From positions 536 to 5,814 of the forward strand of contig PMOF01000088.1 of assembly GCA_003162495.1 (NCBI GenBank): a DNA stretch of 5,279 nt, read 5' to 3'. Below are positions 1 to 5,279 of the stretch, piece by piece. The stretch is from Acidobacteriaceae bacterium. GTDB lineage: Bacteria; Acidobacteriota; Terriglobia; Terriglobales; Acidobacteriaceae. Numbering within the stretch: the stretch's first letter is position 1; each line of letters begins with the position of its first letter. Below the pieces are notes generated by a model. That model was not told the DNA's origin. It was given only the letters and a program-made list of their open reading frames with translations, and ran no database searches. Position numbers and translations under genes: made by a program.

Positions 1-1331
1 TTCCAGACCACGCGGAATGCTGCCTTGGGACGGAAATAATACTCGTCGTAAAACTTGTGCACCATTTCCATCACGTAGTCGGTCGGCAATCCCGGATATT
101 CAATGTGCGCCATCTGGTGACCGCCGCCGTCCTCCATGCGCTCATTGGTGATGAAGCCGTTGGCCTTGGCGTAGTCGTAGAACTCGGTGCCGGGATAGGC
201 GTGCGCGATTGAGACCTGGAGAGTTTCGACGTCAAGCGCCTTGGCGAAGTTGATGGTGTTGCGGATCGATTCCTTGGTCTCGCCGGGCAGGCCGAGAATA
301 AAGTCGCCGTGAATGGTGAGGCCCAGGTCGTGGCAGTCCTTGACGAAGGCGCGCGCGCGCTCCACAGTGGCGCCCTTTTTGATGTTCTTGAGAATCTGCG
401 GGTCGCCGGATTCGAATCCGACAATGAGCAGACGGCAGCCGGACTCCTTCATCGCCTTGAGCGTGTCGTAGTCGGTGGTGACGCGCGATGTGCAGCTCCA
501 GGTGATGTTGAGGGGTTTCAGTTTTTCGCACAGCTCGATGGTGCGGACCTTCTGGATGTTGAAGGTGTCGTCGTCGAAGAAGAATTCCTTGACCTCGGGG
601 AAGTTCTGCTTGGCCCACGCCAGTTCCGCGGCGACGTCATCGGTAGACCGCTTGCGCCAGGCGTGACCGCTCAGGGTCTGCGGCCACAGGCAGAAGGTGC
701 ACTGCGCCGGGCATCCGCGGGTGGAATAGAGCGCGATGTAGGGATGCATCAGGAAGGGCACGTTGTAGCGCGTCACATCCATGTCGCGCTTGTAAATCTT
801 TGTGGCCCACGGCATGGCATCCAGATCTTCGATCTGGGGGCGATCCGGATTGTGGAGGATCTTGCCCTCCTGCTTGTAGCTGATTCCGAGAATCTCATGG
901 AGCGGCTTGCCCTGGGCAAATTCGACGACGGAGTAGTCGAACTCGCGGCGGCAGATAAAGTCCAGCACCGAGCACTCGTTGAGGGCGCGGTCGGGGTCAG
1001 TGGTCACCGGGGGTCCGACAAAAGCGATGCGAATCTTGGGGTTAGCGGACTTGATGGCCTCCGCCAGCCGCTGGTCGCCCTCCCAGCCTACGGTCGAGGT
1101 AAACAGCACCAGGAACTCGAAGTCCTTTGCAATGTTGATGGTTTCTTCGGCGGAGACGTGGTGCGGGGGCGCATCCAGCAGGCGCGATCCCTCCAGCATG
1201 CCGGCCGGGTAGGCCAGCCATACGGGGTACCAGTAGGATTCAATCTCGCGCGTGGCCGGCCAGCGCGAGCTCGCGCCGCCGTCAAAGTTCTTGAACGAGG
1301 GAGGATTCAGCAACAGTGTCTTAAGAGGCAT
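1..1331 (-). CDS. hpnJ: Hopanoid biosynthesis radical SAM protein HpnJ (3' end outside window)
   Basis: The first 443 residues are present and the frame stays open to the left edge. I recall family members at roughly 470 residues, so only a short C-terminal piece is missing. The N-terminus carries the HpnJ hallmark LNPPSFKNFDGGASSRW (residues 8-24), followed by REIESYWYPVWLAYPAGM. Residues about 5-150 form a cobalamin-binding-like Rossmann region without the DxHxxG motif. The radical SAM core starts at GCPAQCTFC, with cluster ligands C207, C211 and C214 (CX3CX2C). It continues with FFFDDDTF (250-257), GFESGD (305-310) and GDFILGLPGET (342-352). Known for the family: genetics in Burkholderia cenocepacia links HpnJ to conversion of bacteriohopanetetrol glucosamine to the cyclitol ether, a ring contraction. 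It lies 60 bp downstream of the outer-membrane channel gene on the same strand. Start: ATG at 1331 has AAAAGGG six nt upstream; an in-frame ATG at 1337 adds only Met-Pro. The related HpnP (2-methylase) lacks this N-terminal signature. Confidence 0.9.
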   Translation of the reverse strand, partial: MPLKTLLLNPPSFKNFDGGASSRWPATREIESYWYPVWLAYPAGMLEGSRLLDAPPHHVSAEETINIAKDFEFLVLFTSTVGWEGDQRLAEAIKSANPKIRIAFVGPPVTTDPDRALNECSVLDFICRREFDYSVVEFAQGKPLHEILGISYKQEGKILHNPDRPQIEDLDAMPWATKIYKRDMDVTRYNVPFLMHPYIALYSTRGCPAQCTFCLWPQTLSGHAWRKRSTDDVAAELAWAKQNFPEVKEFFFDDDTFNIQKVRTIELCEKLKPLNITWSCTSRVTTDYDTLKAMKESGCRLLIVGFESGDPQILKNIKKGATVERARAFVKDCHDLGLTIHGDFILGLPGETKESIRNTINFAKALDVETLQVSIAHAYPGTEFYDYAKANGFITNERMEDGGGHQMAHIEYPGLPTDYVMEMVHKFYDEYYFRPKAAFRVVW

Positions 1332-1337
1332 AGGCAT

Positions 1338-1344
1338 CCCTTTT
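1338..1344 (-). promoter_or_regulatory. Ribosome binding site deciding the hpnJ start
   Basis: The minus strand reads AAAAGGG here. It ends 6 nt before the ATG at 1331 but directly abuts the other in-frame ATG at 1337. Standard Shine-Dalgarno spacing therefore favours 1331, which gives the family-typical start MPLKTLLLNPP. If the mRNA were leaderless (see the -10-like box at 1345-1350), the 1337 ATG would be used instead. Confidence 0.5.
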
Positions 1345-1350
1345 ATTCTA
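1345..1350 (-). promoter_or_regulatory. Candidate extended -10 element for hpnJ
   Basis: The minus strand reads TGT followed by TAGAAT, which is an extended -10 (TGn plus a hexamer matching five of six TATAAT positions). No recognisable -35 lies 16-18 bp upstream (that stretch is CCGCCC-like), though extended -10 promoters can do without one. Initiation about 7 nt downstream would fall at or just before the ATG at 1337. It may be chance in an AT-rich patch; hpnJ could equally be read through from the upstream efflux genes. Confidence 0.3.
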
Positions 1351-1362
1351 ACATTTCTGCGG

Positions 1363-1384
1363 GTTTTGGGCGGTACTGTTTTGG
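1363..1384. repeat. Short direct repeat GTTTTGG, two copies 15 bp apart
   Basis: GTTTTGG occurs at 1363-1369 and again at 1378-1384 in the 60-bp gap between the channel gene and hpnJ. On the minus strand this is CCAAAAC twice. It is short enough to be chance. I found no terminator-like hairpin with a T-tract in this gap, so readthrough from the upstream genes into hpnJ is possible. Confidence 0.35.
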
Positions 1385-1391
1385 CCCCTGT

Positions 1392-2720
1392 CTATTTGGC
1401 GTGCAACTCCTGCAACCAGTCATCCATGTGGCCAAGCGCGCGCAGCAGTTCGAGTCTTGCCTTGGCAAGCTGAAATTCGGAGTCCACAGCATCCTGATAC
1501 TTCTCGCGTTCATCGATGCGGGCCAATTGCTCGGCTTTGGGGCTGAGTTGCGGCTGGGCGTTGGCGCCGCTGCCGGAACCGTTGCCCAGCTCCATTTGGG
1601 TGAGCACGGTTTGCAACTTCTCGCCGGCGATCTGCTGCTTCAGGCTGGTGACTTCCGCCTGGCCATCCAACTCGCGCAGGCTGCCGGTGAGCGTGGCGAT
1701 TTCGATATCGTTCTGCTGCTGGGCCTGTTCGGCTTCGACGCGGGCGCGGAGGGCTTCGGCTGCCGATTGCTGGGCTTTGGCGCGCTGGCCCGAGTCGAAT
1801 AGCGGAAGCTGAATCTCGAGCCCGAAGCTGAAGTTGTTGGGTGTGAAATTGTTGTAGTAGGTGGTGTAGTTGTTCAGCTCATTGGAGTCGTAGTTGTACT
1901 GGGCGCCAAAGGAGACCTGCAGGCGGTGGGCGGTCAACTGATCGCCGCGGGCCTGGAACTGCTTTGACTGGGCCAGCAACCCGGATGAGCCAATCCCGGC
2001 AGTGCTGCGCGGTGGCTGGTCCGCTCTCACGGCGGGAATTTCAGGAATGCTGTCGTGATCCGGGGTGATGGAACCCACCGGCAACCCGGTCAGGACGGTG
2101 AGCTGCCGGGACAGCGTGGCGGCGCGCGTTTCAAGCTGCAGGCGTTTCAGTTTCAGTTGGGCGGCCGTCAACTGGGCTTCAAGCAAATCACTGTGCGCGT
2201 CGACTCCGGCTTCGGTACGCTGCTGTTCGATCGCCACCAAGCGGCTGGTGAAAGAATCCTGCTGGTGGGCGGCGTCGATTTCCCGATTGACGGCGTCCAG
2301 TTCGATGTATGCCGTGGAGGCGTCCAGCGCCACCTGTTCACGCGCCTCTTTGAGGCTGAGCGAAGCGGCCTTCAGGCCGGCGCGCGCGGCGCGAACGTAT
2401 TGTTGCTGAGAGGCGCTGTAGACCAGCGACTGCATCGAGGCATTGCCAACCGAAGGCTGGCCGGTAGGAAAGCCGATCGAGTATCCAACTGTAGAACCGA
2501 TGGAGAGGTTGGGAATGTAGACGTCCTGCGTTTGCGCCAGCGCCGCTTGAGCTCTTTGCACGTCGGCCTGGGCCAGTTTGACGGCGCTTGAGTTGCGCTG
2601 GGCAAGGTCAACCACCGTGGGCAGCGAGACCTGGGCCGGCGCGCAGGCGGAAGCAGCAGCGAGCGCAATCGCCGCAAGCAACGACGCCCAGGCTGCGCGC
2701 GGATTGTGGTTGATCTTCAC
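1392..2720 (-). CDS. TolC-family outer membrane efflux channel
   Basis: The product has 442 residues from the GTG at 2720, ending in TAG. The N-terminus (KINHNPRAAW then an Ala/Leu-rich stretch to about residue 25) is a Sec signal peptide with likely cleavage after APA (27-29). The mature part shows the two-repeat outer membrane efflux protein layout. The first half (about 31-215) runs from DLAQRNSSAVKLAQADVQRAQ through a Gly/Tyr-rich beta segment (71-85) to long Ala/Gln/Glu helices ending LTVLTGLP (207-214). The second half (about 245-432) contains GAQYNYDSNELNNY (272-285), the classic turn LEIQLPLFDSGQRAKA (301-316) and a final coiled segment. Such trimers form a beta-barrel plus periplasmic duct that docks on adaptors like the one encoded upstream. 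A Gly/Ser/Pro-rich stretch (379-394) interrupts the last helix. An in-frame ATG at 2747 is an alternative start, but it adds DTD ahead of the signal peptide and overlaps the TPR gene by 14 bp. The exported substrate cannot be told. Confidence 0.9.
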   Translation of the reverse strand: MKINHNPRAAWASLLAAIALAAASACAPAQVSLPTVVDLAQRNSSAVKLAQADVQRAQAALAQTQDVYIPNLSIGSTVGYSIGFPTGQPSVGNASMQSLVYSASQQQYVRAARAGLKAASLSLKEAREQVALDASTAYIELDAVNREIDAAHQQDSFTSRLVAIEQQRTEAGVDAHSDLLEAQLTAAQLKLKRLQLETRAATLSRQLTVLTGLPVGSITPDHDSIPEIPAVRADQPPRSTAGIGSSGLLAQSKQFQARGDQLTAHRLQVSFGAQYNYDSNELNNYTTYYNNFTPNNFSFGLEIQLPLFDSGQRAKAQQSAAEALRARVEAEQAQQQNDIEIATLTGSLRELDGQAEVTSLKQQIAGEKLQTVLTQMELGNGSGSGANAQPQLSPKAEQLARIDEREKYQDAVDSEFQLAKARLELLRALGHMDDWLQELHAK

Positions 2721-2733
2721 CTGTAAGCCCCCA

Positions 2734-3726
2734 TCAGTGTCTGGCATCGTCACCCGGCGCGTAGTCGTGAGCCAGCGCAAGCGCCGCTGCCCGTTCCCGG
2801 TTTGCGGCTGCCGGGTCGCCAAGTTTTTCCTCGAGCCGCGCCAGGCGGGCATGCGCAATGAACGCCGGCGCCTCCTCGGTTTTTAAGGGGCTGGCCAGAT
2901 ATTCTTCCAGCATTTTGGCCGCCAGAGCCGGATCGCGGCCGGCGCGGGTCAGGACTGAAGCTCCGTCGTAGAGCGCAACCGCGGCGTGTTGATCCTTTTC
3001 AGCGGCGCTCAAGTCGTTTTGCAATGCAGACTCCATCTCGTTCCATTGTTCGCGCTGGCGATAGTAACTGGCCAGCGCGGCCCACTGAAAGGCTGGATGC
3101 GCGCCCGCCGCCACAGCCTGCTTGAATTCCTGCTCCGCGGTTCCGTAGTCCTTGGCCGCCTGGGCAACGCGCCCGCGCAACTCATCGGCGCGCGCCGGAT
3201 CCACCTTGTCCAGCTGCGCAGCGATTCCTTGTGCTTTATCAATGCCGCCGCCCACGATCGCGGGTGCTCTCAGGTAAAACTCGCCCAGGTCGGACAGCGC
3301 TTCGACATTGCGGGGATCGAGCTTCACTGATTCTTCAAACTCCGCGCGAACCCGCTTGGCCAGCGCGAATGCGGTGAGAAACGTGGCGCGCGCCGCTTTC
3401 TCACCAAGCACACGGCCCAGCCATAAATGATCGTTGGAGTTCTGCGCATCCAAACGAACCGCTTGTTCACACTCCTTGGCGGCGACATCCCGCTGCGCGA
3501 GCATGAAGCGCACGCGGCAGGTGAGGTTGTGCGCCTGGGCCATACCGGCCTCCGATGCGGGAAGGGAATCAAGCAGGGCCAGCGCATGGTCAGCCTCCCC
3601 TGCCTGCAAGGCCGCGTTGACCTGGGCCAGCGGCTGCTTTGCGGGCTGTGCAGATGCCGATAGCGCTGCGGCTGCCGTGAGCAGCCCTGCGAACAAAACC
3701 CTGGTTGCGGCGCGGCCCGGACTCAC
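2734..3726 (-). CDS. Secreted TPR-repeat protein between adaptor and channel genes
   Basis: The product has 330 residues from a GTG start. Residues 1-26 form a Sec signal peptide (SPGRAATRV, a hydrophobic LFAGLLTAAAALS core, cleavage after ASA before QPAKQ), so the protein is probably periplasmic. The rest is helical with degenerate tetratricopeptide repeats at roughly 33-66, 64-96, 97-140 and 141-176, then helical pairs to about 320. Typical marks are the A..A...L..A.RLDA / VKLDPRN repeat ends (about 92 and 134-140). The segment DLGEFYLRAPAIVGGGIDKAQ (146-166) is a long inter-helix loop I have seen in bacterial TPR proteins. Two cysteines (C70, C86) could form a disulfide. There are no catalytic motifs, so a scaffold or assembly role is an inference. 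The GTG overlaps the adaptor stop as GTGA, and AAAGG lies 7 nt upstream. An in-frame ATG at 3792 would bury the start in the adaptor gene and spoil the signal peptide, so I rejected it. Confidence 0.82.
   Translation of the reverse strand: MSPGRAATRVLFAGLLTAAAALSASAQPAKQPLAQVNAALQAGEADHALALLDSLPASEAGMAQAHNLTCRVRFMLAQRDVAAKECEQAVRLDAQNSNDHLWLGRVLGEKAARATFLTAFALAKRVRAEFEESVKLDPRNVEALSDLGEFYLRAPAIVGGGIDKAQGIAAQLDKVDPARADELRGRVAQAAKDYGTAEQEFKQAVAAGAHPAFQWAALASYYRQREQWNEMESALQNDLSAAEKDQHAAVALYDGASVLTRAGRDPALAAKMLEEYLASPLKTEEAPAFIAHARLARLEEKLGDPAAANRERAAALALAHDYAPGDDARH
3723..3726 (-). other. GTGA stop/start overlap coupling adaptor and TPR genes
   Basis: On the minus strand the GTG start of the TPR gene (3726-3724) shares bases with the TGA stop of the adaptor gene (3725-3723). 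Such 4-bp overlaps normally indicate translational coupling, which supports co-expression of these two genes in a fixed ratio. Confidence 0.75.
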
Positions 3727-4958
3727 CGCACAACCTTTATCGGAACGCCCTCTTGCAAGGGCACTCCATTGGAGGTCCCGGTGGCCACCCAATCTCCGTC
3801 TTTGAGGCCGGAGAGGATGGCTACCTGGGTCAAGTTCAACGTTCCGATGGTGACGGGGGTGCGCACCAGCTCATCGTCGACCACTTTGAAGACGTATGGC
3901 TTTCCGTTCTCAGTATGGAGCGCCTCGCGCGGCACGCTCAGAGCGTTTGGTTCGCTGGAGGTGGTTACGGTGACCGTCACGTTGGTGTCCGGAAGCAGGT
4001 CGTCGTCTGAGCCGTCGACCTGGACCAGCACTTCGCCCACATTGCGCGTGCCATAGATGATGACGGTCGAGGGCGTGCGCACGATGTGGCCGTGCCACGA
4101 CTGGCTGGGCGTGGCGTTCCACTTGATCTGGATCGGCTGCCCGACGGCCAGCTTGCCGATATCCGGCTCATCGAAGTAGGCGCGCACGCGCTCATGCTTC
4201 AGGTCTGCCAGTTGCAGCAGCAGTTTGCCCTCTTCTACAAAATCGGAAGGCTCGGCATAGATTCCGTAAACCGTTCCGGCCACCGGGGCGCGGTAAGAAG
4301 ATTGTGCCACCACCTCGCGGGCCGCTGCGAGCCCGGCTTCGGCGTCGGCCAGCGCAGCCTGGGCCTTATCAATCTCGGCCGGCGAGTAGCGGCTTTGCGC
4401 ACTTTGCTGCGATGCATGCAGGCTAGCCTCGGCCGTATCAAACCTCTGCCTGGCCGCGGCCACTTCGCTGGGCGAGGCTGCGCCGGCTGCGTTGAGCTTG
4501 ACGATCGCGTCCAGGTCGTGACGCGCCTGATCGCGTTCCAACTGGCTGCGGACTGTGTCGGCGCCGGCCGCCTGGCGCTCCTGCTGGGTTCCGTTGTGAG
4601 TGGCCGCTTCCATCATTGCCTGGGCCGCCTTGACTCCGCTTTCGGCGGTCGCCAGGCGTGCCCGCGCCTGAACATCGTCCAGCACCATCAGCAACTTGCC
4701 TGCCGGAACATGGTCGCCGGGCTGCACATAGACCGCCTTAACGGTGGTGGCCAGGGGGCTGTGGTACTGGTCATTCACCTCCGGCTCGACGCGGCCGTTG
4801 GTGGGCACGGTGTTGATCAATTCCTGGTGGCCCACGCGCACTTCGCGCACCGGCAGCCGATCCCGCGTGAGGAATCGCGCAACGAAGAAGACGATGATGA
4901 TAAGGACGGCCGCGCCCACCCAAAGCCAGACCCGCCCCGCTTGCTCTCTATCTGCCAT
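3723..4958 (-). CDS. Periplasmic adaptor (HlyD/MacA-like membrane fusion protein)
   Basis: The product has 411 residues, a normal length for RND/ABC-type adaptors. An uncleaved membrane anchor spans residues 10-30 (VWLWVGAAVLIIIVFFVARFL). The first lipoyl half is about 65-95 (SPLATTVKAVYVQPGDHVPAGK). An alpha-helical hairpin runs about 97-220, with its tip near LNAAGAASPSEV (155-166); S162 matches the tip serine used for contact with TolC-type channels. The second lipoyl half is 221-253 (YRAPVAGTVYGIYAEPSDFV). A beta-barrel (about 255-335) and a membrane-proximal domain (336-411, SVPREALHTENGKPYVFKV) follow. It should bridge an inner-membrane transporter to the outer-membrane channel encoded two genes downstream. 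It appears to be the first gene of the minus-strand operon. No pump gene follows; a secreted TPR protein overlaps its stop by 4 bp. Only AGG three nt upstream of the ATG resembles a ribosome binding site. The substrate is unknown, and MacA-like versus RND-like cannot be settled from this sequence. Confidence 0.92.
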   Translation of the reverse strand: MADREQAGRVWLWVGAAVLIIIVFFVARFLTRDRLPVREVRVGHQELINTVPTNGRVEPEVNDQYHSPLATTVKAVYVQPGDHVPAGKLLMVLDDVQARARLATAESGVKAAQAMMEAATHNGTQQERQAAGADTVRSQLERDQARHDLDAIVKLNAAGAASPSEVAAARQRFDTAEASLHASQQSAQSRYSPAEIDKAQAALADAEAGLAAAREVVAQSSYRAPVAGTVYGIYAEPSDFVEEGKLLLQLADLKHERVRAYFDEPDIGKLAVGQPIQIKWNATPSQSWHGHIVRTPSTVIIYGTRNVGEVLVQVDGSDDDLLPDTNVTVTVTTSSEPNALSVPREALHTENGKPYVFKVVDDELVRTPVTIGTLNLTQVAILSGLKDGDWVATGTSNGVPLQEGVPIKVVR

Positions 4959-4974
4959 TCACCTAACCAACGCC

Positions 4975-4980
4975 AGTATA
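4975..4980 (-). promoter_or_regulatory. Candidate -10 box of the adaptor-TPR-channel operon
   Basis: The minus strand reads TATACT, five of six matches to the sigma-70 -10 consensus, 16 nt before the adaptor ATG. Initiation about 7 nt downstream would give a leader of roughly 9-10 nt. No good -35 hexamer lies 16-18 bp upstream (CAAGGG-like), so the promoter would need an activator or be weak. This is a motif match only. Confidence 0.35.
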
Positions 4981-5024
4981 TCTGACTCAAAAACATGCCC
5001 TTGGGAGCAGAAAAAATGCGGGCG

Positions 5025-5066
5025 GAACCTCTCTGCTCACTGTCTGAACCTCTCTGCTAACTGCGA
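5025..5066. repeat. Imperfect 21-bp tandem direct repeat in the divergent promoter region
   Basis: Two adjacent 21-bp units, 5025-5045 and 5046-5066, both begin GAACCTCTCTGCT (13 identical bases). They then share ACTG after one mismatch, giving 17 of 21 positions identical. The 21-bp period is about two helical turns, so a protein would meet both copies on the same DNA face. The second copy covers the -35 region expected for queF. A partial inverted copy (GAGCAGA, 5005-5011) lies on the adaptor side. A duplicated operator is plausible; a simple tandem duplication is the alternative. Confidence 0.55.
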
Positions 5067-5077
5067 GGAGGAGCCCG

Positions 5078-5083
5078 TACAAT
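5078..5083 (+). promoter_or_regulatory. Candidate -10 box for queF
   Basis: TACAAT matches the -10 consensus at five of six positions and ends 6 nt before the queF ATG. If functional, transcription would start at about the A of the ATG and give a leaderless mRNA. No strong -35 is visible 16-18 bp upstream (TGCTAA at 5055-5060 is poor), and that spot lies in the second copy of the 21-bp repeat. Confidence 0.4.
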
Positions 5084-5089
5084 ATCCAT

Positions 5090-5279
5090 ATGGCTCTGGA
5101 ACCCCGCTATACCGATACCCACGCCAAGGCCGGCCTCGACTTCCGATTTCCCGCCATCGAGACCTGGCAGAACCAGTTTCCCGGGTATGAGATTTTGATT
5201 GACGACCCGGAATTGACGTCGGTCTGCCCTAAGACCGGCCTTCCGGACTTCGGCGTGCTGACCATCCGCTACATGCCGA
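5090..5279 (+). CDS. queF: NADPH-dependent 7-cyano-7-deazaguanine (preQ0) reductase QueF, 5' part
   Basis: The first 63 codons are present and the right edge cuts the gene. QueF reduces the nitrile of preQ0 to the aminomethyl group of preQ1 with two NADPH, in the cytoplasm, on the queuosine tRNA-modification route. The diagnostic stretch is ELTSVCPKTGLPDFG (residues 41-55). C46 is the expected nucleophile that forms the thioimide with preQ0, and D53, seven residues later, matches the catalytic Asp (Cys55/Asp62 in Bacillus subtilis). Having this cysteine so near the N-terminus identifies the short unimodular type; the long E. coli type carries it far downstream. The NADPH-contact motif E(S/L)K(S/A)xK would lie beyond the edge. 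The ATG at 5090 is the only sensible start. AGGAGG at 5066-5071 sits 18 nt upstream, too far for a normal ribosome binding site. The gene is divergent from the efflux operon and probably unrelated to it. Confidence 0.92.
   Translation, partial: MALEPRYTDTHAKAGLDFRFPAIETWQNQFPGYEILIDDPELTSVCPKTGLPDFGVLTIRYMP

Noticed and set aside
1338..1391. Rho-independent terminator between the channel gene and hpnJ
   Set aside because: Only a 4-bp GGGC/GCCC pairing is visible and no T-tract follows it on the minus strand.
309..1802. Long plus-strand open frame of 497 codons across hpnJ and the channel gene
   Set aside because: It is antisense to two well-supported genes, spans their intergenic gap, has no recognisable domain, and is expected in GC-rich DNA when the coding strand lacks certain codons.
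2640..2650. Lipoprotein signal (ASAC) in the channel precursor
   Set aside because: The position three before Cys is Ala instead of the usual Leu, and an APA signal peptidase I site follows immediately, so lipidation is less likely.
2721..2858. Longer N-terminus for the channel protein starting at the ATG at 2858
   Set aside because: It would overlap the TPR gene by 125 bp and put an Arg-rich, non-conserved stretch ahead of a clean signal peptide.
4086..4985. Plus-strand open frame of 299 codons opposite the adaptor gene
   Set aside because: It lies almost wholly antisense to a clear HlyD/MacA-type gene and its low-complexity translation shows no family features.
4959..5089. preQ1 riboswitch upstream of queF
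   Set aside because: I could not find the compact preQ1-I hairpin with its A-rich tail, or a preQ1-II-like fold. The putative promoter also leaves almost no leader.
5086..5093. CCATATGG palindrome over the queF start codon
   Set aside because: It is an 8-bp palindrome that does not extend outward and half of it is coding sequence; this is within chance expectation.

Overview
The window looks like a piece of a GC-rich Gram-negative chromosome. My best guess is Acidobacteriota: the genes encode outer-membrane export parts and hopanoid biosynthesis, and they are densely packed with GTG starts. This is an inference from gene content and style. No rRNA or other phylogenetic marker is present.

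Layout from left to right: (1) the minus-strand 5' part of hpnJ (1-1331), a hopanoid side-chain radical SAM enzyme whose C-terminus lies beyond the left edge; (2) a short gap of about 60 bp; (3) a minus-strand TolC-family outer-membrane channel gene (1392-2720); (4) a minus-strand gene for a signal-peptide-bearing TPR-repeat protein (2734-3726); (5) a minus-strand HlyD/MacA-type periplasmic adaptor gene (3723-4958); (6) a divergent intergenic region of 131 bp (4959-5089) with an imperfect 21-bp tandem direct repeat and promoter-like hexamers for both directions; (7) the plus-strand 5' end of queF (5090-5279), cut by the right edge. No gene-free stretch exceeds 300 bp. I see no tRNA, rRNA, IS element, CRISPR array or convincing terminator.

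Transcription of the minus-strand group runs from the adaptor through the TPR protein and the channel to hpnJ. Adaptor and TPR gene overlap by 4 bp (GTGA), and TPR gene and channel are 13 bp apart or overlap, depending on the start chosen. The three products would form an inner-membrane-anchored adaptor, a secreted TPR protein and an outer-membrane duct. This is most of a tripartite exporter, but without the inner-membrane pump (ABC, RND or MFS) that normally accompanies such genes. The pump must be encoded elsewhere, or the TPR protein marks a different arrangement. The downstream hpnJ suggests, without proving, a link to envelope lipid or hopanoid handling. queF (queuosine tRNA modification) is divergent and probably functionally unrelated.

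Most of the window is ordinary. The points worth a second look are the pump-less adaptor-TPR-channel cassette next to hpnJ, the tandem repeat between the divergent genes, the -10-like boxes placed 6-7 nt before two start codons (possible leaderless mRNAs), and the TPR/channel junction with its nested five-codon reading frame.
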